Shown piece after piece: positions 8,794 through 15,306 of a stretch of 45,750 nt of DNA. The notes under the pieces were generated by a model, which worked only from the letters and a program-made list of their open reading frames with translations, did no database searches and was not told the origin of the DNA. How positions within the stretch are numbered: position 1 is the stretch's first letter; the number at the start of each line of letters is the position of its first letter. This DNA comes from JAZKFT01 sp963845495. Lineage in GTDB: Bacteria; Bacteroidota; Bacteroidia; Chitinophagales; Chitinophagaceae. The position numbers and the translations under genes were made by a program. The stretch is from NCBI GenBank assembly GCA_963845495.1, contig CAWJTH010000210.1, forward strand, positions 1 to 45,750. Direction: 5' to 3'.

Positions 8794-9597
8794 TCAACCT
8801 TCTACTTGAACTTCACATTCATGAAAATCCAAGGTTGACGGCTTTTTGTTAGCAATCAATTCCACATTAAACACTTCTTCAAATTTTGATTTTAAAACCG
8901 TCATCACTTCGGCCATGTCTAATGCGTAGCCTAATTCTTTTTGCAAACTGGTTACTTGTTTATTTTGTATGCCACAGGGAATAATGTAATCAAAATATTG
9001 CATATCAGTATTTACATTCAATGCCCAGCCGTGCATGGTTATCCAACGGCTACAACGGATGCCCATGGCGCATATTTTTCGCTCCAATCCTTTTTTGCCG
9101 GGATTCAGCCACACACCCGTTTCACCGACAGAGCGTTCGCCGTGCAAACCATACGCAGCAATGGTTTGAATGATCACTTCTTCTAAATTCCGAAGGTATT
9201 TTCCCAAGTCTGTCGTAAATTTTTCCAAGTCTAAAATAGGATAACCCACCAGTTGCCCGGGACCGTGGAAAGTAATATCACCGCCCCTATTTATTTTAAA
9301 ATATTCGATTCCTTTTTCAACGCGTTCGGCTTCAGAAATCAAAATATTGGATTCATGTCCGCTTTTGCCGAGTGTATAAACCGGAGGATGCTCCAATAAT
9401 AATAAATGGTTAACGGTTGAAGTTTTGTCGTTGGCGATTGACAATCCCGAAATCGCATTTTCGCCATTGGCAATTGACAACTGGCGATTCTCTTGTTTTA
9501 AATCTGTATTTTGCTTCAACAACTTTTCTTGGTAAGCCCAAATCTCTTCGTACGGCCTTATTCCCAATTCTTCCACCAAAACCACCTGCTTTTCCAT
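8794..9597 (-). CDS. lipB: Octanoyl-[acyl-carrier-protein]:protein octanoyltransferase
   Basis: LipB transfers octanoyl from acyl carrier protein to lipoyl domains of 2-oxoacid dehydrogenases and the glycine cleavage H protein. Seen motifs are EHPPVYTLGKSG, RGGDITFHGPGQLVGYP, the conserved lysine in RKICAMGIRC, HGWALNVN, and IIPCGI with the catalytic cysteine. The 267 residues exceed a typical LipB. The excess lies in the variable linker after the first helix, about residues 37-60, which reads QLSIANGENAISGLSIANDK and contains LSIAN twice. That segment is encoded by a 7-bp-period repeat (9431-9490) of the family found elsewhere in this window, so it is probably an in-frame insertion or replacement in a tolerant loop. 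The gene is divergent from the RluD-type gene, with another heptamer element between them. No lipA is nearby. Confidence 0.93.
   Translation of the reverse strand: MEKQVVLVEELGIRPYEEIWAYQEKLLKQNTDLKQENRQLSIANGENAISGLSIANDKTSTVNHLLLLEHPPVYTLGKSGHESNILISEAERVEKGIEYFKINRGGDITFHGPGQLVGYPILDLEKFTTDLGKYLRNLEEVIIQTIAAYGLHGERSVGETGVWLNPGKKGLERKICAMGIRCSRWITMHGWALNVNTDMQYFDYIIPCGIQNKQVTSLQKELGYALDMAEVMTVLKSKFEEVFNVELIANKKPSTLDFHECEVQVEG
9431..9490. repeat. In-frame heptamer repeat inside lipB
   Basis: Consecutive 7-mers ttggcga and ttgacaa (9431-9444) recur as ttggcaa, ttgacaa, ctggcga (9467-9487). Between them lies a partly dyad-symmetric segment around aaatcgcattttcgcc. The frame of lipB stays open through the whole element. 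Confidence 0.7.
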
Positions 9598-9636
9598 ATC
9601 AAAGATTATATTGCGAAATTAATTCAAAATGCAACA

Positions 9637-9742
9637 AGTAAATAAGTAAGTAGGTAATTGAGTAATTAGGTAATTGGCCAATAAAACCACCGAAAATATC
9701 AAACTAAATTACTCAATTACTTATTCAACCCAATTACTTTTA
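9637..9742. repeat. Inverted pair of heptamer arrays between lipB and the RluD-type gene
   Basis: The left arm (about 9637-9677) is a degenerate array with GTAATT or GTAAGT units about every 7-8 bp. The right arm (about 9704-9740) is its reverse complement. The best match is GTAATTGAGTAATT at 9654-9667 against 9707-9720, perfect over 14 bp. It fills most of the divergent promoter region and ends 3-5 bp before the RluD-type start codon. Confidence 0.75.
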
Positions 9743-9744
9743 AG

Positions 9745-10806
9745 ATGAACGACCCAATAAATAAAGAAATAACGGATTCAGGTGAACCTGAAGAGACCCT
9801 TTTCCAGCGCCATGTTTTTGTTACAGACAAAGGCCAAGAACCTTATCGCATCGATAAATTTTTGATGAATCGCATTGAGGGTGCTACCCGCAATAAAATT
9901 CAGCAAGCCATTGAAAATAAAATGGTTATGGTGAACGGCAAGGAAATAAAAAGCAATTACAAGGTAAAAGCGCTGGATGAAATTGTGGTTTTTACCGATG
10001 AAGAACCCGACACGTCCGACATTATTCCCGAAAAAATGGACATCGATATTGTGTACGAAGACGATGCCATCTTAATCGTTAATAAAAAACCGGGCATGGT
10101 AGTGCACCCTGGTAGCGGCAACCATAGCGGCACTTTGGTAAATGGTATCGCTTACTATTTACAACAAAAAGATCCTACCATTTCTGATAAAACCTTGCCG
10201 CGTTTCGGTTTGGTGCACCGCATCGATAAAAATACCAGTGGTCTTTTACTAATGGCTAAAACGGATGCCGCTTTAAAAAACTTAGCTAAACAGTTTTTTC
10301 ACCACACTATCGACCGCACTTATGTGGCTTTGGTTTGGGGTGATATGGAAGAAAACGAAGCCACCATTAATGCACATGTTGGCCGAAATGCCCGTCATCG
10401 CAAACTTTTTGAGGCCGATCCTTCGGGGGAAAATGGCAAGGAAGCAATTACACATTATAAAGTGCTGGAGCGTTTTCATTACACCACTTTGGTGGAATGT
10501 GTGTTAGAAACCGGCCGTACACATCAAATTAGGGTGCACATGAAACATATTGGGCACACGCTTTTTAACGATGACCATTATGGTGGCGATAAAATTTTAA
10601 AGGGAACCGTTTACACGAAATACAAGCAATTTGTTGACAATTGTTTTGAATTATGCCCCAGGCAAGCTTTGCACGCCAAAACCTTAGGATTTGAACACCC
10701 AACAACCGGCGAACGGTTTTTATTTGACAGCGAACTTCCGCAGGATATGCAATCGGTGATTGAGAAATGGCGGAAATACCATAAATCGAAGGGCAAACTT
10801 GAATGA
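9745..10806 (+). CDS. rluD: RluA/RluD-family rRNA pseudouridine synthase
   Basis: The 353-aa enzyme has an N-terminal S4 RNA-binding domain (about residues 34-90, YRIDKFLMNRIEGATRNKIQQAI). The catalytic domain carries the family signature LVHRIDKNTSGLLLMAK, in which the aspartate is the nucleophile, and later GRTHQIRVHM. It converts uridines to pseudouridine in large-subunit rRNA; RluD modifies 23S rRNA helix 69, and the S4 domain fits RluD or RluC, so the symbol is the best guess. The ATG at 9745 gives a normal N-terminus, directly after the heptamer inverted repeat. The gene converges with the CBS-domain gene, and a second inverted heptamer pair fills the gap between their stops. Confidence 0.88.
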   Translation: MNDPINKEITDSGEPEETLFQRHVFVTDKGQEPYRIDKFLMNRIEGATRNKIQQAIENKMVMVNGKEIKSNYKVKALDEIVVFTDEEPDTSDIIPEKMDIDIVYEDDAILIVNKKPGMVVHPGSGNHSGTLVNGIAYYLQQKDPTISDKTLPRFGLVHRIDKNTSGLLLMAKTDAALKNLAKQFFHHTIDRTYVALVWGDMEENEATINAHVGRNARHRKLFEADPSGENGKEAITHYKVLERFHYTTLVECVLETGRTHQIRVHMKHIGHTLFNDDHYGGDKILKGTVYTKYKQFVDNCFELCPRQALHAKTLGFEHPTTGERFLFDSELPQDMQSVIEKWRKYHKSKGKLE

Positions 10807-10823
10807 TGGAATCGGTTTCAACA

Positions 10824-10918
10824 TAGTAATTAGGTAAATGGGTAATTAAGTAAGTAGGTTGCTATTATTAAAAAAAAAATGCCCAATTACTTAATTGCCT
10901 ATTTATCAATTACTACTT
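10824..10918. repeat. Inverted heptamer pair between two convergent genes
   Basis: The left arm (10824-10859, units such as GTAATTAGG, GTAATTAAG) and the right arm (10882-10918, CAATTACTTAATTG, CAATTACTACTT) are reverse complements in degenerate form, with AATTAAGTAA shared exactly. An A-run separates them. The right arm overlaps the stop codon of the CBS-domain gene. A hairpin here could act as a bidirectional terminator. Confidence 0.7.
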
Positions 10919-11354
10919 AAAATACCGGATCACCGCCATCGCTATTCAGTTGGTCGAAAATATCTTCTTTGTTGGCAATGGCTTGGCGCAGCACATCGTT
11001 GATTGTTACGACGCCCATAAAACGCATATCGTAAAATGCAGGCAGGTAGCGGGTTTTATGCTCGTTTAGCAAATGCATGCAGGTTTCAACCGTGTCATCC
11101 AGCGATACCATTGGCAAGTCGGTCGTCATTACTTCTTTAACAGTTGTGGTTTCACTGCTGCGGCCTTTTAATAAAACATTTCTAGTATAATCCCGTTCAC
11201 TAAAAATGCCTTGGTATTCATCATTTTTTATTACTACCAGATAGCTAAGGTTTACCAAATTCAATAACTGCAATGCTTCTTTTACCAATGCATCTGGACC
11301 AATAAAATTAAAACTGCTTGTTTTCTCCTTCAATACATCCGCTACTGTCTTCAT
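10917..11354 (-). CDS. Two-CBS-domain protein
   Basis: The 145-aa protein consists of a tandem pair of CBS domains (about residues 8-65 and 73-130) and little else. Typical signs are the segment LSYLVVIKNDEYQGIFSERDYTRNVLLKGR and, in the second domain, RYLPAFYDMRFMGVVTINDVLRQAI. Stand-alone CBS pairs bind adenine nucleotides and sense energy status; the partner is unknown here. The stop codon lies inside the heptamer inverted repeat that separates it from the RluD-type gene. Upstream, about 125 bp of AT-rich sequence separates it from the nuclease-like gene in the same orientation. Confidence 0.85.
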   Translation of the reverse strand: MKTVADVLKEKTSSFNFIGPDALVKEALQLLNLVNLSYLVVIKNDEYQGIFSERDYTRNVLLKGRSSETTTVKEVMTTDLPMVSLDDTVETCMHLLNEHKTRYLPAFYDMRFMGVVTINDVLRQAIANKEDIFDQLNSDGGDPVF

Positions 11355-11479
11355 TTACATTCAATTAGTTATTGTAAATATCTGAATATTTTATTAAAAA
11401 GAAAATGTTTTGCGGAAATGAATCATTAAAATATCAAATTAATTTGGGCTTAGTGCTGTCTTGTTTTTATTTTGGTGAC

Positions 11480-11914
11480 TTAAATAAATTCTGGCAAAAT
11501 ATCCATCATTTTAAACTCAGGTTTTAACTGATAGCATTTTGTAAAACTGCCATTGGTAATAATAATAAATTGAACTTGCATTTGTTGGTTATACCGCAAT
11601 ATTTGATGCAACACTTTATCATCAAGCGGCACTTCGGGCGATTTACATTCCACCATTAACCAAGGTTTGTGGTTACGGTCGTATACCAAAATATCGAAGC
11701 GTTTTTTTAAATCGCCCAGCATCATTTCTTTTTCCATGGCCATGAAAGACGATGGCACTTTTTGTAATTGTAATAATACCTGCGCAAAGTTTTGCCGCAC
11801 CCACTCTTCTGGCGTTAATACCAGCCATTGCTTGCGGATGGTACAAAAAATCACATCCTTTTGATCAACCGTTTTTATACGGAAATCAAAATGCGGATAT
11901 TGGATGGAAAGCAT
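11480..11914 (-). CDS. HsdR-N-like PD-(D/E)XK nuclease-fold protein
   Basis: The 144-aa protein resembles the small stand-alone proteins with a type I restriction HsdR N-terminal domain found across Bacteroidota. A PD-(D/E)XK core is visible: the aspartate in KKRFDILVYDRN and the E-C-K of LMVECKSPEVPL at about residues 80-100, then QILRYNQQMQ. The start is placed at the ATG at 11914 (MLSIQYPHFDF); the open frame continues upstream to 11971, but those residues come from a heptamer repeat and read as an artificial hydrophobic stretch. No methylase or specificity gene is near, so a restriction role is unlikely. The actual function is unknown. Confidence 0.7.
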   Translation of the reverse strand: MLSIQYPHFDFRIKTVDQKDVIFCTIRKQWLVLTPEEWVRQNFAQVLLQLQKVPSSFMAMEKEMMLGDLKKRFDILVYDRNHKPWLMVECKSPEVPLDDKVLHQILRYNQQMQVQFIIITNGSFTKCYQLKPEFKMMDILPEFI

Positions 11915-11918
11915 ATTC

Positions 11919-12026
11919 AAAGTAAAAAGTAAAAAGTAAAAAGTAAAAATAAAACCAAGACTCATATACAATAACAGGGTTGTTTTTGTTATCCTTTTTA
12001 TTTTTACTTTTAATTTTTAATTATTT
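11919..12026. repeat. Inverted heptamer pair with four exact AGTAAAA copies
   Basis: Four exact AGTAAAA units occupy 11921-11948. The right arm (about 11990-12026) holds the complementary TTTTTATTTTTACTTTTAA pattern. The element fills the gap between the nuclease-like gene and the lyase-like gene, touching the start region of the former and the stop codon (12010) of the latter. Confidence 0.7.
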
Positions 12027-12951
12027 CCATCGCGTTTTTAATGATTTGAAGACATTTAACTCCTGCACTTTCTGCTGACAATAAATGAATGGAAGCCGGA
12101 GAACACAGTAGGTTTATTTCGTTCAACAAACTTTCAGTCATGTATTTTTTTGGCAAGGTTGGTGGTGCCGTTTGGATGTACATATTTACAAGCCCTGCAA
12201 TGGCAACCGACAAAAAATCGAGTGGCAAAGCCAGTTCATAACCGGCATAATCAAGGTGTTCCAAAGCCATTCCCGACTTTTCAGAATCTGTGTTAAGGGC
12301 CTTTACAAAAATGTTCAACACATAATCAAAAGCATCTTTTACCGCCTGAAAATAATTGGCTGGGCTGCCGATGATTGTTATTGTTTTTTGTAATAATGTT
12401 TCTGTTTCTATCAAACAATATAAACCATAAGCAACAATAAATTGATTGCCGGTAATCAAAGCAAAAACCTCTTCGTTTTTTAATTGCAATGGTTTCCAGC
12501 CCATCAATTCTTCCAATGCTTCGCCTTTATGCGTTTTGTTTTGATGTGTTACTTCGCCCTTGCCGATTAATGGCAAATTCATTTGTCCTAATGCTAAACC
12601 ATGCGTGTAAATAATTGGGATTACATCGTTATTATGCATATCCATCAACCGCTGTACGGTTTCGTTTTTTACGCCGCTTCTGCCCAAGCTCAAACTTTTT
12701 ACTTTTAGTGCTAGCATCAATTTTACCAATTCTTTTGGCACTTTTTCGCCCTCCCCTTCACCGTATGCTTGCAATAATTCTGCGGCATTTGTTTCGGCTG
12801 AGGCTTGCTTTTTATCCCATATTTCCCGTTGTTTTCCAATGGCTTCGTAACCTGCAAACGTAATGGACACTAATTGTTGATAAGCCAATAAATTTTTTAT
12901 TTGTTGAAAACTGGTAGGCGTATGGTCGAGCGGTAAATAATTATAACTCAT
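12010..12951 (-). CDS. Degenerate aromatic amino acid lyase (HAL/PAL family) lacking the MIO triad
   Basis: The 313-aa protein aligns by eye with the N-terminal half of histidine/phenylalanine ammonia-lyases. KLMLALKVKSLSLGRSGV matches the family pattern of LRANSLALGYSGV type, then come LMDMHNNDVIPIIYTHG, PLIGKGEV, and GWKPLQLKNEEVFALITGNQFI, equivalent to PLELxxKEGLALxNGT. The Ala-Ser-Gly that cyclises into the MIO cofactor (GASGDLAPL) is replaced by LALGQMNLPL, and the YGVNTGFG motif is absent. At 313 residues it is much shorter than the usual 500 or so. It is therefore probably not an ammonia-lyase. The ATG at 12951 is preferred; the frame upstream to 13083 is heptamer-repeat sequence. It may be cotranscribed with the broken SPFH gene upstream. 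Confidence 0.65.
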   Translation of the reverse strand: MSYNYLPLDHTPTSFQQIKNLLAYQQLVSITFAGYEAIGKQREIWDKKQASAETNAAELLQAYGEGEGEKVPKELVKLMLALKVKSLSLGRSGVKNETVQRLMDMHNNDVIPIIYTHGLALGQMNLPLIGKGEVTHQNKTHKGEALEELMGWKPLQLKNEEVFALITGNQFIVAYGLYCLIETETLLQKTITIIGSPANYFQAVKDAFDYVLNIFVKALNTDSEKSGMALEHLDYAGYELALPLDFLSVAIAGLVNMYIQTAPPTLPKKYMTESLLNEINLLCSPASIHLLSAESAGVKCLQIIKNAMEIIKN

Positions 12952-12959
12952 AAAATAAG

Positions 12960-13140
12960 ATGACTGTTGTTGATGGCGGATGGCAGTTAGTTCAATGGCG
13001 GTTGCTAGATGACGGATCGCAATGATGACGAAATGGTGATTGTCCGGTTGATAATGAATACAATAGTTTGCGGTTACTGCCATCCGTAATCTATCAACCT
13101 TCCACCTTTTGGGTTACTGCCATCCGCCATCTACCAAACG
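12960..13140. repeat. Heptamer repeat element filling the gap upstream of the lyase-like gene
   Basis: GATGGCGGATGGCAGT (12972-12987) has a perfect 16-bp inverted partner at 13116-13131. A 15-bp direct repeat GGTTACTGCCATCCG occurs at 13072-13086 and 13112-13126. The units (gatggcg, gatggca, gctagat, gacggat) recur about every 7 bp. The element takes up nearly the whole interval between a start codon (12951) and a stop codon (13148). Confidence 0.75.
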
Positions 13141-13147
13141 CCTACTT

Positions 13148-14088
13148 TTACCCTTTATCTTCTTTTTTTATTTCTTTCACATGTTGCATGGCCATAATTT
13201 GTTTCATAGTGGCTTCCATGCCTTGGGCGCTGCCATCCAAGAAAATAACATTGCCTTTACCATATTCAGCAAAGTTTTTAATGGCTTCGGTCCACATGCT
13301 AAACAAAATAACGTTGGTATCCAAATTGGCCTGTTTCATTTCGTTGGCAGCTTCGCTCATACCTTTTGCAACCTCTTGGCGGAAAAGCGCAACACCTTGT
13401 CCCCGCATCATAGCGGCTTCCCTTTCGGCATTGGCCGCAATTTTTATAGAATTACCTTCCGCTTCTGCAGCACGGGTTTTAGTGATTAACAAAGCCTGGC
13501 CTTCATTTTCGGCTGCAGCTTTTAGGTTGTTACTGGCCACCACGCGGCTCATGCTATCAATAATTGCCTTGTCGAAAGTAATGTCGTTGATCTGCAAATC
13601 TTGCAAATGATAACCCCAACTTTCTAATTGGTGATCGATTTGATCTTTCACAAAATCAACGATATCTTTACGTAAGCTTAAGATTTCAGATTGCCTTTTG
13701 GTAGCCACAAATGCACGGATGCTGCCTTCAACCGTACGTACCAACGCTTGCATCAAATCTTTATCGCTAATAAATTTAAAGGCTACGTTTTTTATGGTTT
13801 CTTCATCTTGGTTTAAAACGCTGTACAGCAACATGGTTTTAAAATAAACATTTGCTTGATCAATGGTAACTGCCTGAAATTCAAGCTCTACACTACGGTT
13901 TTGAATGCTTACCTTTTTGTAAATTTGTTCTAAAAGCAGGTATTTTAAAATTTAATCCTGGCCTTAAGTATCCTGCGAAATTTGCCAAACATGGTTACTA
14001 CACCAATTGTACCTTGGTTAATGGTTACCAATCCACTAAAAATTATAAGAGCGATGACAAACAGCCACCAATATTCAAAGATTTGCAT
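13148..14088 (-). pseudogene. SPFH/band-7 family protein, interrupted by two frameshifts
   Basis: The frame starting at the ATG at 14088 encodes a membrane segment and the start of a band-7 domain (MQIFEYWWLFVIALIIFSG... VTMFGKFRRIL), then hits a stop. The sense resumes in a second frame as PGLNFKIP and, after about 11 codons, in a third frame as LEQIYKKVSIQNRSVELEFQ, which continues to the stop at 13148. Removing one G near 13961 (AAGGCC) and one T near 13936 (CTTTTAG) restores a 312-residue protein. Its C-terminal part (AAAENEGQALLITKTRAAEAEGN) is the usual SPFH coiled region. The intact family organises membrane microdomains. A shorter product could start at the internal ATG at 13834. Either the gene is broken, or both events are sequencing errors. 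Confidence 0.75.
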
Positions 14089-14448
14089 GTTTATTTTTTT
14101 TGTTTAAGGGCGAAAGGTATATTTTTTTACGTATCAATATTTAAAAGATAAAAAAGCGAATCGGTTAAGTTTGCAATCTTTTTTCAAAAAAATAAAATTG
14201 CAAGATAAATGCGTTGAAAGATGAATTATCGACCATTGTAAATGGCGAGGAAAAATGGTGGGGGATTTATGTTGGCAGAAAAATGATAATCAATTTGATA
14301 TTATTTTTCTGACCCATTTTACTGAGTACATGTTGTATGAATTCCAATCTTATTTTATTATGAATTGAAAAACGGTTCTATAATCAGGTACAACTTTGCG
14401 CATTATAAAAATAGCTTTCTACTTCTTTTAAAATAATAATATAATGGT
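14089..14448. other. AT-rich intergenic region without recognised genes
   Basis: About 360 bp between the divergent SPFH and GDPD-like genes hold no credible coding frame. The region is AT-rich with poly-T runs. I see no perfect promoter box, repeat or RNA gene, although promoters for both flanking genes should lie here. Confidence 0.5.
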
Positions 14449-15270
14449 ATGAAAACAAATAATAAGACGTTATCGCATCTGATGCTTATTGCTTTTAATA
14501 AAATTGTTTTTACTACAATTATTTTTTTGCTGACTGTAATTATATTAAACGCACAACCAGTAAAATATACAATTGCTAATGCACACTCGCACAACGATTA
14601 TGAAAATAAATGTCCTTTCGTAACAGCTTATAACGAAAACTTTGGTTCAATAGAAGCCGATATTTTTTTGTGGAACGATTCGCTGATTGTGGGCCATACC
14701 ATAAAAGATATTGTGTATAAACGCACGTTAGAAAAATTATACCTTGAGCCGCTAAATAAAGCAGTCGAAACAAACAATGGTTATCCTTATAAAAATCATT
14801 CGCTTGAATTACAATTGTTAATCGATGTAAAAACAGCGGCTTTACCTACCATTAATAGGTTGGTTAAAATGTTAGCAGCTTATCCTTTATTAATCCATTC
14901 CGCTAAAATTAAATTTGTTATTACGGGTAATAGACCAGCAGATTCAACCTATCACATCTATCCATCTTTTATTTTGTTTGATGGAAATATTTCAAAAAAC
15001 TACGCTACCAATGATCTTAAAAAGATTGGCATGTTTAGCGATGACTTAAAAAAATATACGCAATGGAACGGTGTTGAAAATATTCCGGCAAAAGATAAGG
15101 CAGTGTTGGACGCTTGCATTAACAAAGCCCACCGACTAAACAAAAAAATCCGTTTTTGGGATGCGCCTGACACCGAATATGCTTGGCAACAAATGGTGGG
15201 TTTAAAAGTTGATTTTATAAACACCGACCATATTGTGGAGTTATCAGATTTTCTAAAAAAACAACCGTAG
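14449..15270 (+). CDS. Secreted glycerophosphodiester phosphodiesterase/PI-PLC-like protein
   Basis: The 273-aa protein has a signal peptide (about residues 12-35, ending LNAQ) and a TIM-barrel phosphodiesterase pattern. Early motifs are ANAHSHNDYE and SIEADIFLWND, followed by VGHT, giving the His-Glu-Asp metal and catalytic set of the GDPD/PI-PLC superfamily. Later come LQLLIDVKT, KIRFWDAPD and a final VDFINTDH. The Bacteroidota members of this group are often annotated as a phosphatidylinositol-specific phospholipase C/GDPD family protein. The substrate is not known but is probably a phosphodiester in the periplasm or outside. A second in-frame ATG at 14482 would shorten the signal sequence. 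It converges with the giant PKD gene; only about 36 bp lie between the stops. Confidence 0.78.
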   Translation: MKTNNKTLSHLMLIAFNKIVFTTIIFLLTVIILNAQPVKYTIANAHSHNDYENKCPFVTAYNENFGSIEADIFLWNDSLIVGHTIKDIVYKRTLEKLYLEPLNKAVETNNGYPYKNHSLELQLLIDVKTAALPTINRLVKMLAAYPLLIHSAKIKFVITGNRPADSTYHIYPSFILFDGNISKNYATNDLKKIGMFSDDLKKYTQWNGVENIPAKDKAVLDACINKAHRLNKKIRFWDAPDTEYAWQQMVGLKVDFINTDHIVELSDFLKKQP

Positions 15271-15306
15271 TTGTCAGATATTAAAAAGCGCCAGCAATTA
15301 AAGAAG

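Noticed and set aside
11914..11971. N-terminal membrane segment of the HsdR-N-like protein
   Set aside because: The upstream codons come from the AGTAAAA repeat; the family starts at MLSIQYPHFDF.
13930..13970. Programmed ribosomal frameshifting in the SPFH gene
   Set aside because: Two shifts are needed within about 25 bp, and no slippery heptamer followed by a structure is seen; error or mutation explains it more simply.
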